From: Shewanella sp. OPT22
GTDB taxonomy: Bacteria > Pseudomonadota > Gammaproteobacteria > Enterobacterales > Shewanellaceae
Length of the DNA: 64,000 nucleotides
Assembly: GCF_004168585.1 (NCBI RefSeq)
Contig: NZ_PGVH01000007.1
Coordinates: 101,616-165,615, forward strand
Direction of reading: 5' to 3'
Below are positions 46,801-55,413 of the stretch, piece after piece (position 1 is the stretch's first letter; each line of letters opens with the position of its first letter). The translations under genes and the position numbers were made by a program. Below the pieces are notes generated by a model. It was not told where the DNA came from. It made no database searches and was given only the letters and a program-made list of their open reading frames with translations.

Positions 46801-47479
46801 ATGTCACTTGTTGCACAGAACCAACGGTATCGGTATCGGTTACACCAAAACGAATACCAGAAGCTTCAGGTTCCGGTTCAGGCTCAGGGTTTTGGCTGTT
46901 AAAGCACATACCATTAAAGTTCGCATCGTTCACAGCACTTTCAATACGGGTGACCCTCGCCTGCCCAGTAATTCTCAAATCATCTCCAGCAGCTAAACCA
47001 CCATTGATTTGTGCTTGCCCAGAAATGCGAGCGGCGCCAGCAACATACACCATGGCATTTATCCGGCTTTGCCCTGCAAGATTAAAACTACCTCGTACAT
47101 AGATAATTAAGTTTTCAGGGTTACCATTTTCATTGATTTGAGCATTACTTAACGTCAAATTATTGAAATACAATCGTGTTGTACGCTCACTTGGGCTAAG
47201 GAAACTTTCGTTAGAAAATGAACCATTTAAGTAATTGAAATCACCATCGACATAATCATCATTAGGAGAACAGAAAGGGATAAAACCAAAAAAGTTGAAG
47301 CACTCTAAATCTTCTGTCGCAGGGATTAAATCAGTGGGTGCAGGGAAATCATTATGTCCCCTCGAAGCTGGCGAGGTGAAAACCGATTCACACTGTTGGA
47401 TCGCTTGCGACAAATTTGCCACAAACAACAGACTCATAATTAAGTATCTAGCAATATGATTGATGCGCTTTATTTTCAT
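43808..47479 (-). CDS. mshQ: MSHA biogenesis protein MshQ
   Basis: A 1223-residue exported protein, last gene of the msh operon. The signal peptide is near 1-27 (ending ANLSQA). An early segment (about 105-165) has bactofilin/adhesin-like repeats (SFNLAGQSRINAMVYVAG, RISGQAQINGG). The long C-terminal part matches the DUF6701 type found in MshQ. It is Cys-rich for an exported protein. Likely an outer tip or surface-associated component. It starts 2 bases after the mshP stop. Confidence 0.88.
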   Translation of the reverse strand: MKIKRINHIARYLIMSLLFVANLSQAIQQCESVFTSPASRGHNDFPAPTDLIPATEDLECFNFFGFIPFCSPNDDYVDGDFNYLNGSFSNESFLSPSERTTRLYFNNLTLSNAQINENGNPENLIIYVRGSFNLAGQSRINAMVYVAGAARISGQAQINGGLAAGDDLRITGQARVTRIESAVNDANFNGMCFNSQNPEPEPEPEASGIRFGVTDTDTVGSVQQVTFDTAFPAETKPLVFITPTINAQTPETDGPSSIKLISVTNTGFSWKQIAAPMKNENSALTPQPMKNVNWVALTPGEHNIGSQKLVAGMANFNNAFDFNNNTGMPSSPWFSPPVPASFSLAMSQIQTDRNARCWLSSVSTVETVNGLSRLNLSLDPSLVYDRNSQGQRACPGTSQTVLNNEDVAYLVFDATSGSESAILNGAVTRFQFGQGLNRPEVPRGQSLTEQCQHVNTLDGFTDIPALVGSKSRRQGVDGGWFRQCELSQNHVSMVIDEDQYDRPTNDRRHLAETFDYVAFQKVTNDTEVLHHFEFLYSDVENTCEANDIQFRACANESCSKKYSLPLAINLQPDNINRGQEEGWYHNNIRISPNNFQLAGGETNFDIKYFRGRSIRLDATTISTPVLSQTVCGTNSASATAEQCRIRFARSGLQLDFPNTYSNKPQTGTIRVIRNCRADNRFRNTTNWIVSRVSYSESSVPQDRALFSYSGGFAEEGLSYKSIRFNSNAEAEVEFLYPESGKLSLDSFLWFDRDLTSSNDVTFVPYGLCLTAQDNAAKCSTNDANCSVYKRAGDNFSLSIQAKAWQLNSTSICSNPNVDNYQTEAGDLPIQLTHDIVAPSDGNEGVLNMGQPADVKGSNPSEYVYKQGTNNIMSRRLSESGIFEITASANSYLGVTDLPIQSGFVGNLGRFVPARFDVENVSTFNSCSAGRFTYLGQPFSNTFNILATNLQGNVTQNYRGAFAKATGIINADDNNSNILTQRLVADDSATSNAIPSTELVFDNGVASVELSPLLLRNSYPQTLAAPVNIDELRLALTLIDNDGGFAQQAPLNMTVGQSTCLLNSAACDATRIDSANLSLKLGRIIVQPSMITGSATSNEVLSAKIYSQVWNGNDFINFSTDSCTVLEHAGLTESQPYNPPLDQGQQINRTFASGTTAPLVQGIATLNWQNIGGYKGIVTDKLAVPDYLKWHWENDHNLLFPEASANYESQTKGHDRIIYWREIN

Positions 47480-47481
47480 TA

Positions 47482-47937
47482 TTAGTATCTCGCAATCACT
47501 TCCACTTGGCGGCTCGTTCTATGGTTCGTTCCTTCACCACACACGGCTTTACTGGTAATTCGATATTGAGTCAAAGTTTGCCCGCCAGAATTATCACTGA
47601 ATGACTCACAGCCTAAACTGACAGTACAAGTTTGAAGGGTTTCAGCCGATGTGGGAATAGTCCACGTTGAAGGTAATTTGACAACACTGCAATTTGAACT
47701 TCCATTAACCGTTAATGGAAATAACTTTGCCAAAGCTGCATCCGCACCACTGTTAGCGGCAAGTAACGCTCTTTCACCCATGACTTCCTGAAGTACAGAT
47801 TCATCTTCATTCTCGGAAATATGAATGAGTGCTGCAGCTAAGAGAAACATTACCGTTAGAATAAAAATGGCCAGAACCAGCATACTACCTTGTTGATGTC
47901 TTAACGTTTTTATCATTATTTTCTTATTATGGGACAT
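47482..47937 (-). CDS. mshP: MSHA biogenesis protein MshP (PilX-like minor pilin)
   Basis: A 151-residue minor pilin-like protein. The N-terminus has Q-Q-G-S-M-L-V-L-A-I-F-I-L-T-V-M, a class III/PilX-like cleavage region instead of the F-T-L-I-E motif. AANSGADAALAKLF is typical. It overlaps mshO by 11 bases; a second in-frame ATG at 47916 would avoid the overlap. Confidence 0.85.
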   Translation of the reverse strand: MSHNKKIMIKTLRHQQGSMLVLAIFILTVMFLLAAALIHISENEDESVLQEVMGERALLAANSGADAALAKLFPLTVNGSSNCSVVKLPSTWTIPTSAETLQTCTVSLGCESFSDNSGGQTLTQYRITSKAVCGEGTNHRTSRQVEVIARY

Positions 47938-48745
47938 TAACCACCTGCACTTGATGATGGTATTCTATCGTTTGGTCAAGCACTTGAAACTTAAGATTTA
48001 ACTGCACAATATCGTGATTATCATCCGACAAAATGAAATTGAATGGCAAATCAGCAGAGTCAGCCAAATTATTTACTATGTCTCGGGCAACAACACTGTT
48101 TGAACCACTATTGAAAGCAATTGGTTGAGTAATCTGAAAACCATAATCATCATAACGCTTAAGCTCACCACCAGCGGCACAATAACTGACCGGCATCTCA
48201 GTGAGAAATATTCGTTTTCTGGCAGAGTTTGCTGCAAATATCACTGAGTTATTAAACCTAAGGGCTAATGCGTCTCCAGCAGAAGTAACTTCAGTTAAAG
48301 ACACAAAAGAAGCATTATTAGTATCTTGCGGTCCATAAATATCAGCCTCATCTGTCGTCAGTCCAAGCAAGTACATTCTTTGATTCACGTTGATCGCAAC
48401 ACTTGATTGATCTTTAAAAATAGAGCCCGTATTACGTGAAGGTGTTCCAGCTGTAGGTAAAGAAATGTAACTACTTGAGGTAATCACTGGCACAAACTCG
48501 ATACACTGAGTTACTCCAGAGTGAGTTATACGAACGCTATTAGGTAAGGCGTTGGTTAACTCTCGGTTCATACGTTGCAAAACATATCGGCTCTGATTTA
48601 CTGCTTGATCTGTACTGCTTGAATCAACAAAAATTCGAGTGCCAAAAGTCACAAAACTGCTTACTCCAACCGCCACGATCCCCAGAATTAAAATGACAGT
48701 AATCAGTTCAACAAGTGTAAAACCGCTGTTTTTATAACGACCCAT
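47927..48745 (-). CDS. mshO: MSHA minor pilin MshO
   Basis: A 272-residue prepilin with cleavage motif SG|FTLVELITVILILG (PilW-like). It overlaps mshD by one base (TGATG), so the two are translationally coupled. Likely part of the priming complex at the pilus tip with MshC, MshD and MshP. Confidence 0.9.
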   Translation of the reverse strand: MGRYKNSGFTLVELITVILILGIVAVGVSSFVTFGTRIFVDSSSTDQAVNQSRYVLQRMNRELTNALPNSVRITHSGVTQCIEFVPVITSSSYISLPTAGTPSRNTGSIFKDQSSVAINVNQRMYLLGLTTDEADIYGPQDTNNASFVSLTEVTSAGDALALRFNNSVIFAANSARKRIFLTEMPVSYCAAGGELKRYDDYGFQITQPIAFNSGSNSVVARDIVNNLADSADLPFNFILSDDNHDIVQLNLKFQVLDQTIEYHHQVQVVNVP

Positions 48746-49269
48746 CAGTAATTACTCCTAACAGCATCAAAGCGGATCTGTTCACCTGTAGGGGTCGTAA
48801 TATTAAGCACAACCACTTTATTCAGTAAGCGGCCGCCTGCTTCATCGCCTTTTTCAATCACAACGTTAAATTGGTAGTTAGGATAAACTTGTGCATATGT
48901 AGTTGTGCTGCCTAGCATCATGGAGTTTTGAGTTAATCCGTTAAAGTCGTTCAAATTATTGAATGCTGCTCTTGCTTTGGTAACAGTACCAATATTATCA
49001 AAACATGACTTACTCAGTGGCTGGACACTATCACAAGCTGGCACGCCACCGTCACCCGTATTGGGGTCAAAGCGCTGGCTCCAAACTTCAGTCATAATCG
49101 TACTCGCAAGCTCAACAGCTCTAACTCGATGTAACGTTTCAGCAGCTCGATCGGCTTGAGGCAGTAGCATTGTCGCCATCATCACTAAGCCAATACCAAG
49201 AACTAGCATGCCAATGACTAACTCTATCAGAGTAAATCCTTTATCTTTTTTTATAGCGCTAGCTCGCAC
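48745..49269 (-). CDS. mshD: MSHA minor pilin MshD
   Basis: A 174-residue prepilin with motif KG|FTLIELVIGMLVLGIG (PilV-like). GTG start inside the end of mshC, 11-base overlap. Contains a Cys pair (ACDSVQPLSKSC) likely to form a disulphide. Confidence 0.9.
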   Translation of the reverse strand: MRASAIKKDKGFTLIELVIGMLVLGIGLVMMATMLLPQADRAAETLHRVRAVELASTIMTEVWSQRFDPNTGDGGVPACDSVQPLSKSCFDNIGTVTKARAAFNNLNDFNGLTQNSMMLGSTTTYAQVYPNYQFNVVIEKGDEAGGRLLNKVVVLNITTPTGEQIRFDAVRSNY

Positions 49270-49732
49270 TGATATACCCCGCTGTCGTCAATTCAATTAC
49301 AACAGAGTCATCAGCAGTAACTTTTATACACTTTCCTACACAACGATTACTTAACTTGATTCCACCCAAAGCATCGAAGTTCACATCAAACGCTTGGTTT
49401 GAATTAGAGGTCACTGAAACACCATTTTTCCATGGTGTAAGCTGGCCAACCTCAATAAAAGCATTACAATCAGAAGCGTTACGGTCTGCACTCATCATCA
49501 CATAACCACTGGATTTAAATGCCACTCGATAACACTGATCACTATTACTTAACGCTCTTTGCTGAACGGTTCTGAGTTCTGAAATAATTTCACTGCGCAC
49601 ACTGTATGCACTGAAGCTAGAAACATGAATAAGACGAGGTAAAACGACTACGGCTAATATACCGATAAGAATTATGGTGGTGACGAGTTCTACGAGTGTA
49701 AACCCTTTATTTTTATTATAGTTAAATACCAT
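49259..49732 (-). CDS. mshC: MSHA minor pilin MshC
   Basis: A 157-residue prepilin (ATG at 49732, NKNKG|FTLVELVTTIILIGIL, GspH/FimT-like). An earlier in-frame start would add 16 residues in front of the short leader and is unlikely. Cys pair near the C-terminus (RCVGKC). The gene-free stretch upstream separates it from mshA, whose terminator lies there. Confidence 0.88.
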   Translation of the reverse strand: MVFNYNKNKGFTLVELVTTIILIGILAVVVLPRLIHVSSFSAYSVRSEIISELRTVQQRALSNSDQCYRVAFKSSGYVMMSADRNASDCNAFIEVGQLTPWKNGVSVTSNSNQAFDVNFDALGGIKLSNRCVGKCIKVTADDSVVIELTTAGYISAS

Positions 49733-49958
49733 CGTTGTTACCGTAGCCCTCAAACAGCTTGATATTAACGAACAAATCAATCGAAGTGTTACTTTTATCT
49801 TTATTTTTTCAGAGATAACGTCAACAATGGTATTACAAATACAGTGGATTTTAAACTTAATCTCACTCGATTTATTACCTACAGGTTAACCCCAATTAAT
49901 CACTGTCAGTCAGAGTAAAAGCTAAACTAATGATATAGATAAATGTGGCGAGGAAGTA

Positions 49959-50048
49959 ATGATGCCAAACATGCTTGAGTCAGCAATAGCGTGTGCCTCA
50001 ATGCATTCATGCCATCACTTTACTGAGCATCCTAAACATTCACAGTAG
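49959..50048 (+). CDS. Possible tiny His/Cys-containing peptide gene or small RNA region
   Basis: In the 458-base stretch between mshC and mshA, a 29-codon frame (MMPNMLESAIACASM, then HSCHHFTEHPKHSQ) follows GAGGAAGTA. A -10-like GATATAGAT lies about 25 bases earlier, and a good hairpin terminator lies about 95 bases downstream. The layout would also fit a small RNA. There is no homology evidence. Low confidence. Confidence 0.25.
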   Translation: MMPNMLESAIACASMHSCHHFTEHPKHSQ

Positions 50049-50139
50049 GCAAAAGGCTCACGTTTAATCCTTCACAATACAAAGTGAAAGGTGCAAGCTT
50101 CTGGGTAATCGACGTCCCAAAAGCAGACGTTCATAACGA

Positions 50140-50175
50140 TTAAGGCCTTCGATATCGCTTATCGAGGCCTTTATT
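50140..50175. terminator. Terminator after mshA (bidirectional)
   Basis: AAGGCCTTCGATA-TCGCT-TATCGAGGCCTT is followed by TATT on the plus strand and TAAT on the minus strand. It ends the third pilin gene (50191-50712) and could serve a plus-strand transcript. Confidence 0.75.
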
Positions 50176-50190
50176 CGTCACTTAAAATTG

Positions 50191-50712
50191 CTAACAACCA
50201 TTATCAGTAATAACAACACTTGGTAGTGCGCCATCACTTGCTGCTGGGGTGTAAACAATCTTGCAAGCGGTACTACCACCACTGGTATCGGCTGGAGCAC
50301 CACGTTGCCAAAACGTAATTGACGTTCCGCTCGAGTCGACGTTGGCTACCCAATCGCTGCTACCTGAGTCTGATGGGCTTGTGCCTGCTTCAAAGCTAGC
50401 ATCCATACCATTATTAAATGCCGTAAGATTGGCATCCATATAACCGTATTTGATCGCAACATCATCTTCAACGCCCGAAGAGCCATTGATACTTAATGTC
50501 TCTGATTCCGCTTTTTGTTTTGATTCAAGTACGGCTTTAGAAAATATCAGTGCATTAGAACCATTAATAGCGCCCTTTAAACCTTGAAGCGCTGACATTC
50601 GAGCATCCGACTGTAAATTAATAAATTTTGGTGCTGCTGTAACGGCAAGAACCCCAAGAATAATGATCACAACTACAAGTTCGATTAACGTAAAACCTTG
50701 TTGTTTCTGCAT
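50191..50712 (-). CDS. mshA: MSHA pilin MshA-type, copy 3
   Basis: A 173-residue type IVa prepilin: leader MQKQQG|FTLIELVVVIIILGVL, and the conserved AAPKFINLQSDARMSALQGLKGAINGSNALIF core of MshA. C-terminal Cys pair loop (ACKIVYTPAASDG, NGC). It is separated from the mshB/mshA pair by the decayed gene at 51048 and has its own promoter region (335 bases) and terminator, so it can be expressed alone. Which copy is the main subunit is not decidable by eye. Confidence 0.85.
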   Translation of the reverse strand: MQKQQGFTLIELVVVIIILGVLAVTAAPKFINLQSDARMSALQGLKGAINGSNALIFSKAVLESKQKAESETLSINGSSGVEDDVAIKYGYMDANLTAFNNGMDASFEAGTSPSDSGSSDWVANVDSSGTSITFWQRGAPADTSGGSTACKIVYTPAASDGALPSVVITDNGC

Positions 50713-51047
50713 GGCAATACCTCTTTAAATTGCGCATATACGTAACGGGAAATTCAACGTCCTTATTGTGATAAAAGTGATAAAAGTAATAAAAGTACGT
50801 GCTTACTTTACTTTGAGAATTGAGATATGGGAAGAAGGTTATTAAGTACGGTAGACTAATTGGTAATAAATACTTCAGAGCTTTTAACAACTATTCCCAA
50901 AAAATATTACCTAGACAAATGATGACTACACCGCCTTAAAATCTCATAAAATCAATCTAATTAGCGTTGATAATGAAAGTCAGATAAACAATATTTAATT
51001 ACATTTTCTAAACGTTAAAATTAAAGTTATCTCATGATCACAAGAAA

Positions 51048-52154
51048 ATGAGAGCTGCAGTGAACTTTATTTTGGACACGCCTCTTTCAGTTAATCCTAC
51101 GCATACGTCTTCGAATGCGGAAACCAGTTCGTCCTCACCTTCATCTCTAAGTACTTTTAATCGGTTGACTTACTGTGTAGCTAACTCAACCAACACCAAA
51201 ACAACTTGAGGGCAATCCGTAAAATCAAAATTTGCGTCCTTATTGTCTTCAAAATCACCTAATTACCTCTCCTCAGCCTAAAGGCAGCGGTAACTCAAGC
51301 AATGCATGCTCACTGAAAAGTTATACAGTAAGGCCATTAGAGCGAAATTTAGACTTTGATACCATTCCTGTTCAATCAACTCATTTTCAACACTATAATC
51401 TACGAGAAAAAGAACTAACGACAGGGGTTAATTCTAGCAGCCCGGTTATCCCCGAACCAGAGCTTGAACCTTCTTCACTCAACGACTGTTCAACCAAATA
51501 TGATGAAGCAGAAGGGGCTCCCATCTCTCAAGGTAGTTTCTTTGATAAATTATCTCTTGGACAGAAAAAACCCGATTTTCTGCAGTCGTCAAATGCAGAT
51601 GGATCCCAACTTCTCCACTCCATGAGGGAGTAAAAGCCAGTGATGAAAATGTAAGTTTAAACGAAAACGAATCTAATGCGACGTCGGCATATGAAGGTCA
51701 GCTTTCGTTAAAGGACTGGGTTTTTCTACCCGAACCTGGACTGACTCCAGAAGAGCCTTCAACCCCCGAAGTCACATATCGAGCTTGGTATAATCAAACA
51801 CAAGTCGAGGCCATTCAACAATCTTGGCAAGGTTTCACACTTGAGCAAGCTAAACAGACGTTAGTAGAGTTCAATAACTCGATTGCTTCAGATAATAACG
51901 AGGCTCTGCCACTTCCGGAGCCTGATACAGATGAATCAGAGTACATTTTGCCAGCCAGATATAAAGCCCCCGCAGACAGAACGGTAAGCAACAAAAGCAT
52001 TAATAAGGTTTTGGCTTCATTAATGGAGATGGGGTATTACGCAAAATACAACAGTGCTAAGGGAGAGTTTGCAGAGATACAAAAGCTAGAATTTGAGCCC
52101 GAAGCCCAAGAAGTTAGAGGAGCAAAGATGTGGGAGCTGGTTAAAGTGAAGTAA
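51048..52154 (+). pseudogene. Decayed unknown gene, one nonsense and two frameshifts
   Basis: Plus-strand gene remnant inside the pilin cluster. Three pieces read as protein. ATG at 51048 to TGA at 51207-51209 (53 codons, Ser/Thr-rich start MRAAVNFILDTPLSV). A second frame, about 51223-51633 (FDTIPVQSTHFQHYNL, NDCSTKYDEAEGAP). The first frame again, open from 51549 to TAA at 52154 (ASDENVSLNENESN, LSLKDWVFLPEPGLTPEEPS, MEMGYYAKYNSAKGEF). The last change probably occurred at the A6 run near 51565. Acidic, Pro/Ser-rich, no signal peptide, no recognised family. The stop is followed by a perfect hairpin. It could instead be two or three short genes, but the lack of starts argues for decay. Confidence 0.6.
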
Positions 52155-52161
52155 ATGTTTG

Positions 52162-52199
52162 AAATAATGTCTCACCAATATAGTGATGAGACATTATTT
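52162..52199. terminator. Hairpin terminator with perfect 13-bp stem
   Basis: AAATAATGTCTCA (52162-52174) and TGAGACATTATTT (52187-52199) are exact complements. It is placed just after the decayed plus-strand gene and about 50 bases after the minus-strand pilin gene ending at 52250, so it may serve both. Confidence 0.65.
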
Positions 52200-52249
52200 A
52201 ATACTTGAATAAAGAGTTACTCAATATCTAGAAACAGACAGAATAAAAC

Positions 52250-52759
52250 TTAACAAGCCGTGCTTGCTGGTAGAACAGCAAACTTCGCAGATGCTGTCGC
52301 AGTGGCTTCGGTGTAAGTGATAAAACACGTACTTTTTGAGCCAGCTTGCCAGAATTTACCAGTGCTAGCTTCATAGATCCAGTCAGTATTTATAGTAGTA
52401 GCTTGAGGATCATTTCCCGCAGAAATACTTAAATCCAGTGCCTTTTGGAAATTAGTAAGCGTACGATCCATGTGGCCAAACTTAACACTTACTGAAGTAT
52501 TTGTGTCAGGATCTGTAGAAGTGTCGGTAGCTATAACTACATTTGCTGAACTTTTCTTTTGATCTCCAGATAGTGCAGCCTTAGATAAAACCAAAGCATT
52601 CGCACTGTTTATTGATCCTTGAAGCCCCTTCAAAGTTGAAACTCTTGCATCACCTTGAAAGTTGATAAATTTAGGCGCCGCAACAACCGCTAAAATACCG
52701 AGAATGATAATGACGACAACAAGCTCAATTAAAGTAAAACCATTATTATTTTTTTTCAT
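52250..52759 (-). CDS. mshA: MSHA pilin MshA-type, copy 2
   Basis: A 169-residue prepilin: MKKNNNG|FTLIELVVVIIILGIL then AAPKFINFQGDARVSTLKG, and a C-terminal Cys pair (TCFITYTEA...TAC). By position (following the mshB-like gene) this corresponds to mshA of S. oneidensis. It starts 11 bases after the preceding pilin stop, so probably co-transcribed. Confidence 0.88.
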   Translation of the reverse strand: MKKNNNGFTLIELVVVIIILGILAVVAAPKFINFQGDARVSTLKGLQGSINSANALVLSKAALSGDQKKSSANVVIATDTSTDPDTNTSVSVKFGHMDRTLTNFQKALDLSISAGNDPQATTINTDWIYEASTGKFWQAGSKSTCFITYTEATATASAKFAVLPASTAC

Positions 52760-52770
52760 TTTCTATTCCT

Positions 52771-53274
52771 TTAGCAACCAGACGTATCACTTGTAACTTC
52801 AAATTTACCATCTGATGTAGTCAAACTATTTTCATACTTAACGAAACATGTTCCTTTATCAGTACCTGTACCATTTGGGTTTTTTTCACCCTGAGGATAA
52901 AAATAAATAACATTATCAGTAGTATCATCAAAGGCCCAATCAGTATTTGTATCCGTTTTTGAAGCCGATACTTCTAATGCATTAGTCAATGCATCCGCCC
53001 ATTCAGCTTGAGAGTGTCCAAAGTTAAGTTTTACAGAGTCAACAATTGCTTTTGCATCTGTGCTTGCTAGGTTTTCAACACCTTTAATTACAGCTTTAGA
53101 GTAAACTAATGCATCAGCACTTTTTAAAGTACCTTCCAAGCCTTTAATCGTCGCTTCTTTTGCATCTTTTTCAAAATCTAGAAACTTAGGCGCAGCAGTT
53201 ACTGCTAAAATACCTAAGATAATAATTACCACAACCAACTCAATTAGCGTAAAACCCTGTTGTTTTGTTTTCAT
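52771..53274 (-). CDS. mshB: MSHA pilin MshB-type, copy 1
   Basis: A 168-residue prepilin from the ATG at 53274 (MKTKQQG|FTLIELVVVIIILGIL). An upstream in-frame ATG at 53340 would put 22 odd residues before the leader and is rejected. It occupies the mshB position after mshF but its sequence is as MshA-like as the others (AAPKFLDFEKDAKEATIKG, Cys pair CFVKYENS...GC). The name is by position. Confidence 0.8.
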   Translation of the reverse strand: MKTKQQGFTLIELVVVIIILGILAVTAAPKFLDFEKDAKEATIKGLEGTLKSADALVYSKAVIKGVENLASTDAKAIVDSVKLNFGHSQAEWADALTNALEVSASKTDTNTDWAFDDTTDNVIYFYPQGEKNPNGTGTDKGTCFVKYENSLTTSDGKFEVTSDTSGC

Positions 53275-53640
53275 ATCATTTCTCAACTTCATTACGGTTG
53301 CGTTTGAATTATTCGCAAAACCGCCGTCCCAGAAAATCATATCGATCAGCTTACGCTATTCGGCTATGACACCCTCAATCTTCCGTGACGTGCAGCAATC
53401 AACTCATCGTGGTTAACGTCAGTTGTTGCCGTTACTACTCCAATTTTCACTACATGAGAGAGTTCCTGAAAACCCTATCCTGTTGTTATTTTTTTATCCT
53501 TTTAACCCGAGAAATTATACAAAATCACTAGGAAAAAATGATTAGTCAAAAGTTATTCTATCTAAGTTTTAATTACTTACCTAGCCCTAAACTCATCCAA
53601 CCACAAATTTTTGACGCTATTCGCAAGTTACTGCAAATTT
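53275..53640. other. Gene-free stretch between mshF and mshB
   Basis: 366 bases that presumably carry the pilin promoter. A minus-strand 28-codon frame (53364-53450, GTG start, MKIGVVTATTDVNHDELIAA) is present but has no supporting evidence. I see no riboswitch consensus that I can defend. Confidence 0.5.
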
Positions 53641-54189
53641 TTATTCTGTATCTAAAGATAAGTAAGCAACTTTTCCTATCTTCCACTGGTACTCGATGCT
53701 TGATAATCTTCCGCTATTTGGGGTATCACCTTGTTGATGATACCGACATAAACGACTGTGCTCATGATACTGAGCCAAAAGATTTAAATGCTTTGGGTCT
53801 GCTGCCATCAAGTCATACCATAGCGCCATACAACCTTGATTATCCGATGAGTTTGGCATCGGGTACCCACTCTTCGTAAACTTAATAATGCTATGGTTGT
53901 CTTTTAAGACCAATTTATCTGCTCTCGCTTCAGCAGACAGTTGATGCCATTGAGCCATTAACACATCAGGTTTACCTTTGATCAACCATTGATTATGCAG
54001 TACTAAAATGACCTGCTTTAGCCTTAACGATTCCTGCTTAAAAGTCTCATTATGAAAAACCTGCAATGGAGCCAACATTTTGTGAATAGCAACGGCAATC
54101 AGCCCTAGAATCATCGCTACCGAGATAATTCGCACGAGTGAGTGCATTAAATTTGCTTCGAGTTTTTGTTGGCGATCCATTCTTGCCAT
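53641..54189 (-). CDS. mshF: MSHA biogenesis protein MshF
   Basis: A 182-residue protein with one N-terminal membrane helix (about 18-38, RIISVAMILGLIAVAIHKML) and a periplasmic domain. Overlaps the mshG stop by one base. Position between mshG and mshB identifies it. Its exact function in pilus assembly is not known. Confidence 0.85.
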   Translation of the reverse strand: MARMDRQQKLEANLMHSLVRIISVAMILGLIAVAIHKMLAPLQVFHNETFKQESLRLKQVILVLHNQWLIKGKPDVLMAQWHQLSAEARADKLVLKDNHSIIKFTKSGYPMPNSSDNQGCMALWYDLMAADPKHLNLLAQYHEHSRLCRYHQQGDTPNSGRLSSIEYQWKIGKVAYLSLDTE

Positions 54190-55406
54190 TACCCACCTTT
54201 CACAAGGTTAAGCATGTCCCACATTGGCAAGTAAATACCTAATGCCAAAATCAACACCATGCCAGCGACAATCGCAATCAGGATCGGCTCAAGCTTTGCG
54301 GTAAGATTCTTTAAATCGTAATCCACTTCACCTTCATAAAAATCAGCGGCGTCAGTCAGTAGACTATCTATTTGCCCTGTTTCTTCACCCACAGCAACCA
54401 TTTGCAACACCAAAGGGGTAAACAAACCACTTTGTGCTGAAGTTCGCAACATCGACTCACCAGATTCAATACCGTGACGCATACCGACAATTCGGTCATG
54501 CATGTACTGATTATCGACCGCATCAGCCACTAAGCTTAGTGCTTGAGTCATTGGTACACCAGCACCTAACATCATAGAAAAACTGCGGCAATAACGTGAC
54601 AGTGTAGAACGCTCTATGATCGAGCCAACAACGGGGATTTTTAACTTCCACTTATCCCATTGTTTTTCACCTTTTTCACTGGCATGCCAAAAACGTATTC
54701 CAACGATTGCGCCAACCAACCCAATGAGCATTAATACCCAGTGATTAACAAATGCGTTAGAGGTCGCAATCAATACTTTGGTGGCCCACGGTAAATCCGC
54801 ACCAAAACGACTGAACATATCAGCAAATTTAGGGATCACCAGAATATTTAACACCGTGATTGCGATAGCAATTGCAACAAGTACAAACGTCGGATAACGC
54901 ATTGCCGCTTTAATTCTTCGACGCGTCTCTTGTTCACGCTCAATATAACCAGAAAGCTGAATTAAAGCCTCTTCCAACTTACCTGAGTTTTCTCCAACAT
55001 GAACCATTGAAACAAACAGTGCATCAAACACATCAGGATGTTGATTCATTGCAGAAGATAATGGGCGACCCGCTGTCAGTTGTTCTAAAATCGACGATAA
55101 CGCCTTCTTCATTCTTATCGAATGTGTACTTTCTGCAAGTCCCGCTATGGAGCGAAGGATCGGAATACCCGCTTTAGTAAGCGAGTACAATTGCCGAGTG
55201 AATATTTGTAACTCTTCGAGACTGACTTTACGCTGAAACAGCATTGCAACATCAAACTTAGCCACTTCCTTATGTAGCTTAACTTCAAGTGGAATCGTGC
55301 CACGGGCCATCAATAAATCGGCGGCAGCGTTTTCAGACTGCGCTTCAAGCTTTCCTTTTACTTCTTGGCCACTACTATCCCGACCTCGAAACTCAAACCA
55401 TGCCAT
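54189..55406 (-). CDS. mshG: MSHA inner-membrane platform protein MshG (PilC/GspF)
   Basis: A 405-residue GspF-family protein with two repeated cytoplasmic helical domains and three membrane segments (about 170-192, 220-240, 376-396). Family motif VGENSGKLEEALIQLSGYIERE and its second copy VGEETGQIDSLLTDAADFYEGE. Docks the ATPase MshE to the assembling pilus. 7 bases after mshE. Confidence 0.95.
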   Translation of the reverse strand: MAWFEFRGRDSSGQEVKGKLEAQSENAAADLLMARGTIPLEVKLHKEVAKFDVAMLFQRKVSLEELQIFTRQLYSLTKAGIPILRSIAGLAESTHSIRMKKALSSILEQLTAGRPLSSAMNQHPDVFDALFVSMVHVGENSGKLEEALIQLSGYIEREQETRRRIKAAMRYPTFVLVAIAIAITVLNILVIPKFADMFSRFGADLPWATKVLIATSNAFVNHWVLMLIGLVGAIVGIRFWHASEKGEKQWDKWKLKIPVVGSIIERSTLSRYCRSFSMMLGAGVPMTQALSLVADAVDNQYMHDRIVGMRHGIESGESMLRTSAQSGLFTPLVLQMVAVGEETGQIDSLLTDAADFYEGEVDYDLKNLTAKLEPILIAIVAGMVLILALGIYLPMWDMLNLVKGG

Positions 55407-55413
55407 GGATAAA

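Noticed and set aside
46443..47102. Plus-strand frames of 98 and 118 codons inside mshQ
   Set aside because: They lie antisense to mshQ, which has a signal peptide, family match and operon context.
49733..50190. Possible c-di-GMP (GEMM) riboswitch in the msh intergenic stretches
   Set aside because: I looked for the conserved GEMM core in this gap and at 53275-53640 and could not find a defensible match.
51815..52000. Minus-strand 61-codon frame with a Cys-rich end in the decayed region
   Set aside because: It is antisense to the protein-like plus-strand frame and has no start support.
53364..53450. 28-codon minus-strand frame upstream of mshB
   Set aside because: Reads protein-like at its start but has no clear ribosome site, family or length support.
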